From DASXBA01 sp036406475 (GTDB lineage Bacteria > Actinomycetota > Thermoleophilia > Solirubrobacterales > Thermoleophilaceae): 64,000 nucleotides of DNA. Shown here one piece after another: positions 8,263 through 16,582 of the stretch. The DNA lies in NCBI GenBank assembly GCA_036406475.1, contig DASXBA010000032.1:31333-95332 (forward strand), in the 5' to 3' direction. Made by a program: the position numbers and the translations under genes. Numbering within the stretch: position 1 is the stretch's first letter; every line of letters starts with the position of its first letter. A model generated the notes under the pieces. The model did no database searches. It was not told the origin of the DNA and worked only from the letters and a program-made list of their open reading frames with translations.

Positions 8263-9225
8263 CTAGGCCTTGTAGCTCCGCTCGCGCTGGTAGCGCTCCT
8301 TCGCCAGCTCGAGCAGGCGGTTCAGCAGGTCCACGTAGGGGATCCCGCTTGCCTCGAAGAGCTTCGCGTAGACGCTCGTGGAGGTGAAGCCGGGGATCGT
8401 GTTCAGCTCGTTGACGAGCACTCGATCGTCCTCGACGAAGAAGTCCACGCGTGCCATGCCGGCGCAGTCGACGAGCTCGAAGACCTCGACCGCCAGCTCA
8501 CGGACCCGCTCACGGACGGCGTCGGGGACGGGCGCGGGCACCGCCAGCTCCATGCCGCCAGGCTCGTACTTGGCCTCGTAGTCGTACCAGTCGGCGTTCA
8601 CCACGATCCGGCCCGGCTGCGACGCGACCGGGTTGCCGTTGCCGAGCACCGAGCACTCCACCTCCATGCCGCCCGAGAAGGCCTCGACGATCGCCAGCGG
8701 GTCGTGCTCGAAGGCTGCGCCCAAGGCCTCCGGGAGCTCGTCCGCGCTCGCGACCTTCGAGATGCCGACCGACGAGCCGAGCCGCGCGGGCTTGACGAAG
8801 ACCGGCAGGCCGAGGCGCTCGAGCGCGGCCGGGTCGTCGCCCTCGCGGACCGGGGCGAAGTCGACCTGCGGCAGGCCCGCCCGGGCCATCAGCTCCTTGA
8901 ACAGCACCTTGTCCATCGAAACGGCCGACGACATGACGCCGGCGCCCACGTAGGCCACGTCGAGGACCTCGAGCAGGCCCTGAACCGTGCCGTCCTCCCC
9001 GTAGGGGCCGTGGAGCACCGGGAAGACGACGTCGGCGTCGAGCAGGCCCTGCCCGGGCGCCAGCGAGACCGGCGAGCCGCCCAGGCTCCAGTCGCCGCCG
9101 CGCGAGATGCGGACGTCGATCGGCTCGTGCCCACCCTCGGCCAGGCCGGCGCGCACCGCCTCGGCGGACGCGAGCGAGATCTCGTGCTCGCTCGAGCGGC
9201 CGCCGGCCAGGACGGCGACTCTCAT
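8263..9225 (-). CDS. ddl: D-alanine--D-alanine ligase (copy 1, cell-wall cluster)
   Basis: This ATP-grasp enzyme joins two D-alanines for peptidoglycan precursors in the cytoplasm. The 320-residue protein has GGRSSEHEISLASAEAV at the start, HGPYGEDGTVQGLLEVLDV, the ATP-binding loop VKPARLGSSVGISKV and the closing VNELNTIPGFTSTSVY, all diagnostic of Ddl. Its ATG overlaps the pknB stop by 4 bases, making it the last gene of the minus-strand growth/division cluster. A second Ddl homologue lies at 38043-38981. Confidence 0.96.
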   Translation of the reverse strand: MRVAVLAGGRSSEHEISLASAEAVRAGLAEGGHEPIDVRISRGGDWSLGGSPVSLAPGQGLLDADVVFPVLHGPYGEDGTVQGLLEVLDVAYVGAGVMSSAVSMDKVLFKELMARAGLPQVDFAPVREGDDPAALERLGLPVFVKPARLGSSVGISKVASADELPEALGAAFEHDPLAIVEAFSGGMEVECSVLGNGNPVASQPGRIVVNADWYDYEAKYEPGGMELAVPAPVPDAVRERVRELAVEVFELVDCAGMARVDFFVEDDRVLVNELNTIPGFTSTSVYAKLFEASGIPYVDLLNRLLELAKERYQRERSYKA

Positions 9226-11129
9226 CCGGTGCCGGGCTGCTGAGCCGAGGGCGGCGGCGCCGGCGTGGTGGTCGGTCCCTTGAACTTGCCGACCACGATC
9301 TCGACGCTGTCTCCCTCGCTCGCGTCGGTGCCGCCGCCGGGGCTCTGGGTCAAGACCTTGCCATCGTCGTCCTGGCTCGTCACCTTCTTCTCGCGGACGG
9401 TCGGCTTGAGCTTGGCGTTGCGGAGCTGGCGCGACGCATCGCTCGACGACAGCCCGACTACGTCCGGCACCGTCACCTTCGGCTTGCTCTTCGAGATGGT
9501 GAGCGTCACGCGCGAGCCCTTGGCCACGTGGCTGCCGGCGGGCGGGTCCTGCGACAGAACCTGGTCGGGCGTCTTGTCCGACTCCTCCTGCTGGACTGTC
9601 ACAGCGAGCCCCGCGTCGTCGAGCTGCTTCTGGGCCGAGTCGCGGTCGAGGCCCACCACGTCCGGGACCGTGACCCTCGACGGTCCCGAGCTCACGAACA
9701 GGCGCACGCGCGTGTTGCGCGTGACGAGCGTGCCCTCCTTGGGCACCGTGCGGATCGCGAAGCCCTCCCTGACCGTGTCCGAGTGCTCTTGGTCGAGGTT
9801 GACCTTGAGGTGGACCTTGTTCAGCTCGCTGATCGCCTGCGCCTGCGGGAGCTTCTCGACCGAGGGCACGCGTACGTTGCCGGGCCCGTTCGACACCTCC
9901 AGGGTGACCGTGGAGTTCTTGTCGGCCTGGGTCCCGCCGTTGGGGTCCTGGTCGATCACGGTGTCGAGGTCGGCGCTGCTCCTCACGCGGGTCTCCTTGA
10001 CCTTGAAGCCGTCGCGCTCGAGCGAGGCGCGCGCCTGGAGCAGCTGCTTGCCGGTCACGCGCGGCACCTGCACCTTCTCGGGCGCGAGCAACCCAGCCAG
10101 CGCCAGGTAGGCGAGCAGGCCGGCCAGCGCCAGCGTCATCAGGCCGATCGTGAACATCGGCCAGCGGCGCCGCTTCCTGGGGGCGGCGGGCGGCGGCGCA
10201 GGAGGCAGCCCGTCACCGTCGGGCGCCGCCTCGGCGTCCTCCACCGGAGTCGGCAGCGGGACCGGCATGAAGGCTGCGGTGTCCTGTCCGTTGCCGGCCT
10301 CGAGCTGCCCGCGCGCGGCCTCCAGCGCCGCGGCGAACTCGTCGGCGCTCTGCCAGCGCTCTGCCGGGTTCTTGGCGAGCGCCGCCATCACCACCGCCTC
10401 GAGCGCGGAGCTGACGTCGGGCCGGAAGTGGGACAGCGGCGGCGGCGGCTCGGACAGGTGCTTGAGCGCCACGGAAACCGCGCTCTCGCCGTCGAACGGG
10501 AGCTGGCCGGCGAGCATCTCGTAGAGCATCACGCCGATCGAGTACAGGTCGGAGGCGGCCGTGACCGCGTGACCCTCCGCCTGCTCCGGCGAGAGGTACT
10601 GGGCCGTGCCCATGATCGAGCCGGTCTCCGTCATCTCCGAAGCGCCGGCGCGGGCGATGCCGAAGTCGGTGACCTTGGCGTTGCCGGTCTCGTCGACGAT
10701 CACGTTGTGGGGCTTGAAGTCGCGGTGGATCACGCCGCGCCTGTGCGCGAATCCGGCGGCGCGCAAGATCTGGATGCCCAGGTCGATCGCCTGCTCCTGG
10801 GGCAGCGGCGCCTCGTCGTTGACGATCTCCTTGAGCGTCCGCCCCGGCAGGTGCTCCATCGCGATGTAGTAGGTGCCCTCGTGCTCGCCGCGGTCGAAGA
10901 CGCCGACGACGTTGGGGTGCTGAAGCCCGGCGGCAGAGCTGGCCTCGCGGCGGAAGCGCTCGACGAACTCCTGGTCCTGGGCGAAGCGGCGATGCAGCAC
11001 CTTTAGCGCCACCTCGCGGCCCAGGTGGGTGTCCTCGGCGAGGTAGACGTCGGCCATCCCGCCGGACCCGATCCTGCCGACGATCCGGTAGCGGTTGTCG
11101 ACGAGGGTGGTGTCCGCGAGCTCGGTCAC
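9222..11129 (-). CDS. pknB: PASTA-domain Ser/Thr protein kinase
   Basis: This kinase couples cell-wall state to growth and division. The kinase domain covers residues 12-275 (GSGGMADVYLAED, Lys43, HRDFKPHN at 135-142, DFG at 155-157, YLSPEQAEG). A proline-rich juxtamembrane stretch and basic RKRRRW precede one membrane helix at about 323-349. Four tandem PASTA repeats then fill residues 352-620, each opening with a VPxVxG/L-type motif; these bind peptidoglycan or lipid II in characterised homologues. The tail is rich in Pro and Thr. The GTG start overlaps the pbpA stop (GTGA), giving translational coupling with pbpA and ddl. Likely substrates are the adjacent FHA proteins. Confidence 0.96.
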   Translation of the reverse strand: MTELADTTLVDNRYRIVGRIGSGGMADVYLAEDTHLGREVALKVLHRRFAQDQEFVERFRREASSAAGLQHPNVVGVFDRGEHEGTYYIAMEHLPGRTLKEIVNDEAPLPQEQAIDLGIQILRAAGFAHRRGVIHRDFKPHNVIVDETGNAKVTDFGIARAGASEMTETGSIMGTAQYLSPEQAEGHAVTAASDLYSIGVMLYEMLAGQLPFDGESAVSVALKHLSEPPPPLSHFRPDVSSALEAVVMAALAKNPAERWQSADEFAAALEAARGQLEAGNGQDTAAFMPVPLPTPVEDAEAAPDGDGLPPAPPPAAPRKRRRWPMFTIGLMTLALAGLLAYLALAGLLAPEKVQVPRVTGKQLLQARASLERDGFKVKETRVRSSADLDTVIDQDPNGGTQADKNSTVTLEVSNGPGNVRVPSVEKLPQAQAISELNKVHLKVNLDQEHSDTVREGFAIRTVPKEGTLVTRNTRVRLFVSSGPSRVTVPDVVGLDRDSAQKQLDDAGLAVTVQQEESDKTPDQVLSQDPPAGSHVAKGSRVTLTISKSKPKVTVPDVVGLSSSDASRQLRNAKLKPTVREKKVTSQDDDGKVLTQSPGGGTDASEGDSVEIVVGKFKGPTTTPAPPPSAQQPGTG

Positions 11130-12553
11130 TTCAGGAGGGTCTCCAGCACCTGCTTGGCCATGGGAGCCGCCACGGTCCCACCCTGACCGGACGTGCGCTC
11201 CACCGTGGTGGCGATCGCCATGCGCGGGTGGTCGATCGGGGCGAAGGCGATGAACCAGGCCTGGTTCGCCGTGCCGTTCGCGACCTCCGCCGTACCGGTC
11301 TTGCCGGCCACCTTGATCCCGGACAGGGCGGCGGCGGTACCCGTGCCCTCCTCGACGACCTTGCCCATCATCTGCGTGAGCTCGTCGGCCGCCTTCTTCG
11401 AGATGACGTGCGACTGGAGGCTAGGCTCGATCCGGCGCTTGACCCGGCCGTCCTTGCGCACGATCCGGTCGACCAGGTGCGGCGTCATCAGCTGCCCGCC
11501 GTTTGCCACCGCCGCGGCAACCATCGCCATCTGCAGCGGCGTGACCTGCAGCCGCTCCTGCCCGATCGCCACACGGCCGATGTCCACGGGGTCGCTCTGG
11601 TCCAGCAGCCGGCCGCCGGAGAAGACCCCGCTCGAGTCCATCTGCTGGCGCGGGTAGTCGAGCGGCGGCTTGCTGTTGAAGCCGAAGCGCTGCATGTACT
11701 TGTACATCGTGTCCTTGCCGAGGCTCTCGCCCACCTGACCGAAGACAGTGTTGACCGAATGGGTAAGCGCGTCCGTAAAACTGATCGGCCCGAAGCTCTC
11801 GCCGCCGTCGTTGGACAGCGGCACGCCGCCGATGGTCTTCGGCGACGAACCGTCGATGACCGAGTTGGGCGTGTACTTGCCGGAGTCGAGGGCCGCCGCC
11901 GCCGTCACGACCTTGAAGGTCGAGCCAGGCTGGTAGCGGGCCTGGGTGGCCCGGTTGAGGAGCGGGGATCCCTGGTCCCGGTTGAGCTGTGCGAAGTGGT
12001 CCGGGATCTGGTTGGCGTCGTAGTCCGGGATCGACGCCATCACGCGGACCTTGCCGGTCTGCGGCTCGATGGCGACGATCGAGCCGGGGCGGCCCGCCAG
12101 CGCTGAGAGCGCGGACTTCTGGCCGTCCGGGTCGAGGTTGGTGACCACGTCGGCGCCCTCGCGCTTGCGGTTCTCGAGGCCGGAGAGCACCGACTCGAAC
12201 TCGTCCTCGCGGCCGGCAAGGTCGTCGTCGTAGCTCTGCTCGAGCCCCGACCGCCCGCGCTGGATGAACGAGTAGCCGACCGCGTGGGAGAACAGCGGCC
12301 CGGTGGGATAGAAGCGCGTGAAGACGCGGTCGTCGCCCCTCCCCTCCGGACGGCTGCGCGCCAGGACGGTCCTGCCGTCGCTCGCCAGGATCAGCCCGCG
12401 CGGCACCTTCTGCGCCTCGATCAACGGCCGCCGGTTGGCCGAGTTGTCCTCCAGGCCCTTGGCGTCGAGCACCGTCCAGTAGGACGTGAACGCCACGAGC
12501 ACGAAGAACATCAGCCCGATCAGCACGTAGAGCTGTCCGATCTGGCGGTTCAG
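11126..12553 (-). CDS. pbpA: Class B penicillin-binding protein (PbpA/PBP2 type)
   Basis: This periplasm-facing transpeptidase cross-links peptidoglycan with the adjacent RodA/FtsW. It has a single N-terminal membrane anchor (LIGLMFFVLVAFTSYW), a dimerisation region with PLIEAQKVPRGLILASDGR, then the transpeptidase motifs: SxxK in QPGSTFKVVTAA, SVN in ALTHSVNTVFGQ and KTG in VAGKTGTAEVANG. The start is placed at CTG 12553, because the codons just upstream of the GTG at 12526 spell NRQIGQLY, as expected for the family N-terminus, and CTG overlaps the rodA stop as CTGA. The GTG at 12526 is the conservative alternative. Confidence 0.93.
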   Translation of the reverse strand: MNRQIGQLYVLIGLMFFVLVAFTSYWTVLDAKGLEDNSANRRPLIEAQKVPRGLILASDGRTVLARSRPEGRGDDRVFTRFYPTGPLFSHAVGYSFIQRGRSGLEQSYDDDLAGREDEFESVLSGLENRKREGADVVTNLDPDGQKSALSALAGRPGSIVAIEPQTGKVRVMASIPDYDANQIPDHFAQLNRDQGSPLLNRATQARYQPGSTFKVVTAAAALDSGKYTPNSVIDGSSPKTIGGVPLSNDGGESFGPISFTDALTHSVNTVFGQVGESLGKDTMYKYMQRFGFNSKPPLDYPRQQMDSSGVFSGGRLLDQSDPVDIGRVAIGQERLQVTPLQMAMVAAAVANGGQLMTPHLVDRIVRKDGRVKRRIEPSLQSHVISKKAADELTQMMGKVVEEGTGTAAALSGIKVAGKTGTAEVANGTANQAWFIAFAPIDHPRMAIATTVERTSGQGGTVAAPMAKQVLETLLK

Positions 12554-14052
12554 ACCAGCCCCCCGCGGCGCGCTCGCTCCTCACGAGCGTGGTCGGAGAC
12601 GATCAGGAGCAGCGCGAGCAGCACCATGTTGGCCACGATCGAGCTGCCGCCGTAGGAGACGAACGGCAGCGTGACGCCGGTGAGCGGGATCACGCGCGTG
12701 ACCCCACCGACGATCACGAAGACCTGGAGCGCCAGCACGGACGTGAGCCCCGCCGCCAGAAGCTTGGAGAAGCCGTCGTTGGCGAGCATCGCGGTCTTGA
12801 AGCCGCGCGCGACGAAAAGCAGGTAGACGATCACCAGGCCGGCCGCGCCGAAGAGGCCGAGCTCGTTGGCGATCACCGCGTAGATCAGGTCCGTGTGCGG
12901 GGCCGGCAGGATCTTGCACACGAGCGGGTTGTTCGAGTGACAGCCGGGCAGGTCGAGCAGCGCCTGGCCGAAGCCGCGCCCGAACAGGCCGCCGTCCGCC
13001 TGGGCGAACAGCCCCTGGGCGATCTGGTAGCCCTGGCAGTTGACGAACTCGCTCACCTGCCCGGTGGTCGGACAGTGGACACGCCTCGTCGAAAAGGTGT
13101 CGAGCCAGGTCTGCACGCGGTCGTCGACGTGCTGCACGTGCGTCGCGAAGTAGGCGGACCCCGCCGCGAACATCGACGCGCCGACGCCCACCAGCGGCAG
13201 CCGCGCCGTCGCCAGGTAGAGCAACGACAGGAAGGCGCCGAAGAACATCAGCGAGCTTCCGAGGTCGCGGATGAAGATCAGCATGAGCATCGCGAGGCCC
13301 CAGATCAGGAGCAGCGGGCCGAAGTGCTTTAGCGACGGCCGCTCGCGCACGATCGCCACGAGCGACACGAGGAAGACGATGATCGAGAGCCCCACCAGGA
13401 AGGTCGGCTGAAACACGCGGACGAGCAGCAGCCCGGCGAGGGCCGCCAGGCCGTACTGGAGCACCCGGCTCTGGAGCGACGGCGGCCTCAGCCGCGGGCG
13501 CACGAGCACGTCTCCCGCCTCACGCAGGTAACTCGCGAGGAAGATGACGATCCCGAGCTTGGCGAACTCGGCGGGCTGGAACTGGATCGGGCCGAGCTTG
13601 ATCGCCAGGAAGGCGCCGTTCACCTGCGCCCCGATCCCGGGGACGCGCGGCAGCATCAGCAGCAGGATGCTGCCCGCGGCGATCGTGTAGCGGTAGCGCT
13701 CGAGCGCGTGGTGGTCGCGGAGAAAGACGATCGTGCCGCAGAAGAAGACGAGCCCGACCACGAACCACTGTGCCTGCTCGCGCGCGAGCGTCGGGTCGAT
13801 CCGGTAGATCTCGACCAGTCCCACGGCCGCCAGCAGGGCGGCCAGCGGAAACAGGTAGGGGTCGGCGTCGGGCAGCCGGGCGCGTATGAACATGTGCCCG
13901 AGCACGCACAGCCCCAGGAAGAAGGCGCCGTAGGTGATGGTCGCGTTGCTGACGTCGCTGGTGGTCTCCGTCGTCAGGACGGCGGCGAAGCCCGCGCAGA
14001 TCAGCAGCGAGACCGGGATCAGCCCGAACAGCTCGCGCAGCCGCGCGGACAT
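12550..14052 (-). CDS. rodA: FtsW/RodA/SpoVE family peptidoglycan glycosyltransferase
   Basis: This 500-residue polytopic SEDS protein polymerises lipid II at the membrane and pairs with the downstream PBP. It has at least ten hydrophobic segments, a charged loop after residue 90, IRDLGSSLMFFGAFLSLLYL, the conserved PAPHTDLIYAVIANELG segment and the terminal block TGVTLPFVSYGGSS. An extracytoplasmic loop near residues 315-370 contains several cysteines (CPTTGQVSEFVNCQG and PGCHSNN), unusual enough to suggest disulfides. The start ATG overlaps the phosphatase stop by one base. The order pstP-rodA-pbpA-pknB is the classical actinobacterial one. Confidence 0.95.
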   Translation of the reverse strand: MSARLRELFGLIPVSLLICAGFAAVLTTETTSDVSNATITYGAFFLGLCVLGHMFIRARLPDADPYLFPLAALLAAVGLVEIYRIDPTLAREQAQWFVVGLVFFCGTIVFLRDHHALERYRYTIAAGSILLLMLPRVPGIGAQVNGAFLAIKLGPIQFQPAEFAKLGIVIFLASYLREAGDVLVRPRLRPPSLQSRVLQYGLAALAGLLLVRVFQPTFLVGLSIIVFLVSLVAIVRERPSLKHFGPLLLIWGLAMLMLIFIRDLGSSLMFFGAFLSLLYLATARLPLVGVGASMFAAGSAYFATHVQHVDDRVQTWLDTFSTRRVHCPTTGQVSEFVNCQGYQIAQGLFAQADGGLFGRGFGQALLDLPGCHSNNPLVCKILPAPHTDLIYAVIANELGLFGAAGLVIVYLLFVARGFKTAMLANDGFSKLLAAGLTSVLALQVFVIVGGVTRVIPLTGVTLPFVSYGGSSIVANMVLLALLLIVSDHAREERARRGGLV

Positions 14053-15287
14053 CAGGTGGGACCAGGGTCGAGCTGACCTCGCTCCAGCTGGCGGACGAGG
14101 TCGGATGCGTCGCTGTGGCTCCGCAGCTCGTGGTCCAGCACGCGCTTGCGGCGGCCTCTGGGGATCGCGTTGGCGGGCACTCCGCTCGCGTACTGCTGCG
14201 AGTAGAGCTTGATGCCGAGTGGCAGGTCGTAGGGCACGCCCCGGTAGAGGGTCACGAGCCCGGCATTGTTGGTTCCGACGAAGTAGGCCTGGCGACTGGC
14301 GGCGTAGAGCCCGGCGGCGACGCCGGCCACGATCACGAGCCCGATGACCGCCCCGAGGACCCTGCGCGCCGGGTGCCGGCGGGGCGGCGCGGGGGCCGCC
14401 TGGCGCGGTCGCGGGACGTTGCGCTTGCGCGTGGGCTGCGCCTGGACCGTCTCGGGCGGCGACACCTCGGTGGCGGGCGGGGCCGCCGCCTCGCGCACCT
14501 TGGTCGCGCTCATCTGGCCGGGCGCGATCGTCTCGTCGGCCGGCGGGTCCTCGTCGTCGCCCCCGCTCTCGTCGTCGCCGAGCTTGAACATCACGACGGT
14601 GATGTTGTCCTTGCCGCCGCTCTGGTTGGCCGCTCGGATGAGGGCGTCGGCCGCCGCGTCGAGCGTGTCGCTGCTACGCACGATCGACGCCAGCTCTTCG
14701 TCGGAGATCATGCCCGTGAGCCCGTCCGAGCAGAGCACGTAGACGTCGCCCTGCTTGCCGGCGATCGTGTACGTGTCGACCTCCACGTCGGGCTCGGGGC
14801 CGAGCGCGCGGGTGATGATCGAGCGCTGCGGATGGTGCTCCGCCGCCTCCGGCGTGATCTGGCCGGTGCGCTCGAGCTCGGCGACCAGCGAGTGGTCGTT
14901 CGTGAGCTGCTCCAGCTCACCGTCGCGGAAGCGGTAGCAGCGGCTGTCGCCGACGTGTCCGAGGCTCACCTCGTCCCCCACCACCATCGCGGCCGTGAGG
15001 GTCGTGCCCATCCCGCGCCGTGACTCGTCCGCGGCCGCCAGGTCGTAGATCCGCCGGTTTGCCGAGCGGGCGATCGCCTCGAGCCGCTGCTCGGGCGGCA
15101 GCTCGTCCGCGGGCTGGTTGCCGAACTCCTCGGTGGCGATCTGGGACGCCACCTCGCCGGCCCGGGCGCCGCCCATCCCGTCGGCCACGACGAAGAAGGG
15201 CGGGTCGAGCAGCAGCGAGTCCTCGTTCGAGGTCCGCTGGCGGCCCACATCGCTCTTCCCGACGTGCTCGATGATCTTCAGTGCCAT
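14052..15287 (-). CDS. pstP: PP2C-family Ser/Thr phosphatase
   Basis: This phosphatase reverses the action of the cluster's kinases. The N-terminal PP2C domain (about residues 5-235) shows VADGMGGARAGEVAS, RRGMGTTLTAAMV, GHVGDSRCYRF, LCSDGLTGMISDEEL and GGKDNITVVMF, carrying the metal-binding aspartates. A linker rich in Pro, Glu and Arg leads to one membrane helix near residues 310-330 (AVIGLVIVAGVAAGLY) and a short outer tail with a FVGTNNAGLVTLYRG motif, matching the architecture of mycobacterial PstP. It lies between fhaB (10-base gap) and rodA (1-base overlap). Confidence 0.95.
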   Translation of the reverse strand: MALKIIEHVGKSDVGRQRTSNEDSLLLDPPFFVVADGMGGARAGEVASQIATEEFGNQPADELPPEQRLEAIARSANRRIYDLAAADESRRGMGTTLTAAMVVGDEVSLGHVGDSRCYRFRDGELEQLTNDHSLVAELERTGQITPEAAEHHPQRSIITRALGPEPDVEVDTYTIAGKQGDVYVLCSDGLTGMISDEELASIVRSSDTLDAAADALIRAANQSGGKDNITVVMFKLGDDESGGDDEDPPADETIAPGQMSATKVREAAAPPATEVSPPETVQAQPTRKRNVPRPRQAAPAPPRRHPARRVLGAVIGLVIVAGVAAGLYAASRQAYFVGTNNAGLVTLYRGVPYDLPLGIKLYSQQYASGVPANAIPRGRRKRVLDHELRSHSDASDLVRQLERGQLDPGPT

Positions 15288-15297
15288 GGCTCGCAGG

Positions 15298-15795
15298 TCA
15301 TTCGCTGTAGCGGTACTCGCTGTCGCCGATGCGGATCACATCAGAGACGTTCAAGCGCTCTGCCGCGTGTACCTGCCTCCCATTCAAATAGGTGCCGTTG
15401 GTGGAGCCCATGTCCTCGATATACATGAAGTCTCCGCGGGGGAATATTCGCGCGTGCGAGGACGAAGCGAAGGGATCCTCCACCAAGACGTCCGCCACGT
15501 CACCCCGCCCGAGCGTGGCGCCGGCCGCGACGTCGAAGGCGGACCCGGGCTGATGGCCCAGTGCCGCCACCACCTCGAGCCGGGGATGAGTGGGGCCCCG
15601 GCCGTCCGAGACGGGCTTCTGCTCGCGTCGGCGGGGACCGGGAGCGGCCTCCTCGAGCGCCGAGCCGCCCTCGTATCGCCCGAGGTCTCGGCGGGCGCTC
15701 CGGGCGACCCAGAGGAGAAATAGATAGAGCACGGCGAGGAAGCCGAACTTCAGCGCAACGGCGAGCGGCTCGTCCAGTGCAAGGCTAGTGGTCAC
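15298..15795 (-). CDS. fhaB: Membrane-anchored FHA domain protein FhaB
   Basis: This 165-residue signalling adaptor has an N-terminal membrane helix (VALKFGFLAVLYLFLLWVA, about residues 13-31), a basic linker and a C-terminal FHA domain. The FHA core motifs are TLGRGDVADVLVEDPFAS, SSHARIFPRG and MGSTNGTYLNGRQV, including the Arg, Ser, His and Asn that bind phosphothreonine. In actinobacteria FhaB (FipA) recruits kinase substrates to growth and division sites. It lies between fhaA (21-base gap) and pstP. Confidence 0.94.
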   Translation of the reverse strand: MTTSLALDEPLAVALKFGFLAVLYLFLLWVARSARRDLGRYEGGSALEEAAPGPRRREQKPVSDGRGPTHPRLEVVAALGHQPGSAFDVAAGATLGRGDVADVLVEDPFASSSHARIFPRGDFMYIEDMGSTNGTYLNGRQVHAAERLNVSDVIRIGDSEYRYSE

Positions 15796-15816
15796 GACCG
15801 GAATTCGGCTCGGCCA

Positions 15817-16572
15817 CTAATCGAGCTCGAAGGTCAGCTCGGTCAATCCGAGGGTGATCCTGTCGCCGGGCTCCAGCTGCGCCCGGTCCACGCGGCGCCC
15901 GTTGACCTTGATGCCGTTCGTCGAGCCTAGGTCGGCGATCAGCCAGCGGCCGCCGTCCCGGCGCATCTCGGCGTGCTTTCGCGACACGTTGGGGTCCGCG
16001 AGCATCACCTCGCACTCGCGGCTGCGCCCGATCGTGAGCAGGTCGCCGGAGAGGACGCTCCGCCGGCCCTCCCCCACGAGCAGCGCGCGGGCGCTGTCCC
16101 GGGGCGCGTCGAGCACGCGGGCGGCGCGGTCCGGCGAGTAGACCATCGTGTGGCCGAAGTCGCCGGCGGAGGGGGCGGCCTCCTGCGCTTCCGACTCGAC
16201 CTCCTCCTCGAGGAGCTGGGCCTGGATGCCGAACTCGCCCACGTCCAGGCGGTCGTCGCTCATCAGCTCGATCTGCGGGCGGCTCGTGAGCGCCAGGCCC
16301 TCCTGGCGGGCGTGCTCGAGCAGGTAGTCGGAGAGCTCCTTGCGCAGCGCCGACTCGTAGTTGGCGAACTGCTCGCGGTCCTGCGGAGAGAGGAAGACGC
16401 GGTAGTGGTTGGGCACGTAGACGCGCGAGACGGAGACCTGTTGGTTCTCCTCCATCTCCTTCGCCAGCTTGTGCGCCAGCTCGACCGGCTGGACGCTGGA
16501 CTTGAAGGCGCGTCCGAAAGCGCCCTCGACCAGGCCTCCGAGCTTGGCCTCGAGGTTGCGGAGCATGCTCAT
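15817..16572 (-). CDS. fhaA: DUF3662/FHA domain protein FhaA
   Basis: This 251-residue cytoplasmic phosphothreonine reader begins MSMLRNLEAKLGGLVEGAFG and continues through a DUF3662 domain (about residues 1-115) with QPVELAHKLAKEMEENQQV and YVPNHYRVFLSP. A linker with acidic patches precedes the FHA domain at about 180-248, with LLTIGRSRECEVML, NVSRKHAEMRRDGG and LGSTNGIKVNGRRV. In mycobacteria FhaA binds the lipid II flippase pseudokinase MviN and regulates wall synthesis. It is preceded by a kinase gene 10 bases upstream, which probably belongs to the same transcript. Confidence 0.95.
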   Translation of the reverse strand: MSMLRNLEAKLGGLVEGAFGRAFKSSVQPVELAHKLAKEMEENQQVSVSRVYVPNHYRVFLSPQDREQFANYESALRKELSDYLLEHARQEGLALTSRPQIELMSDDRLDVGEFGIQAQLLEEEVESEAQEAAPSAGDFGHTMVYSPDRAARVLDAPRDSARALLVGEGRRSVLSGDLLTIGRSRECEVMLADPNVSRKHAEMRRDGGRWLIADLGSTNGIKVNGRRVDRAQLEPGDRITLGLTELTFELD

Positions 16573-16582
16573 AGCGGTCCAC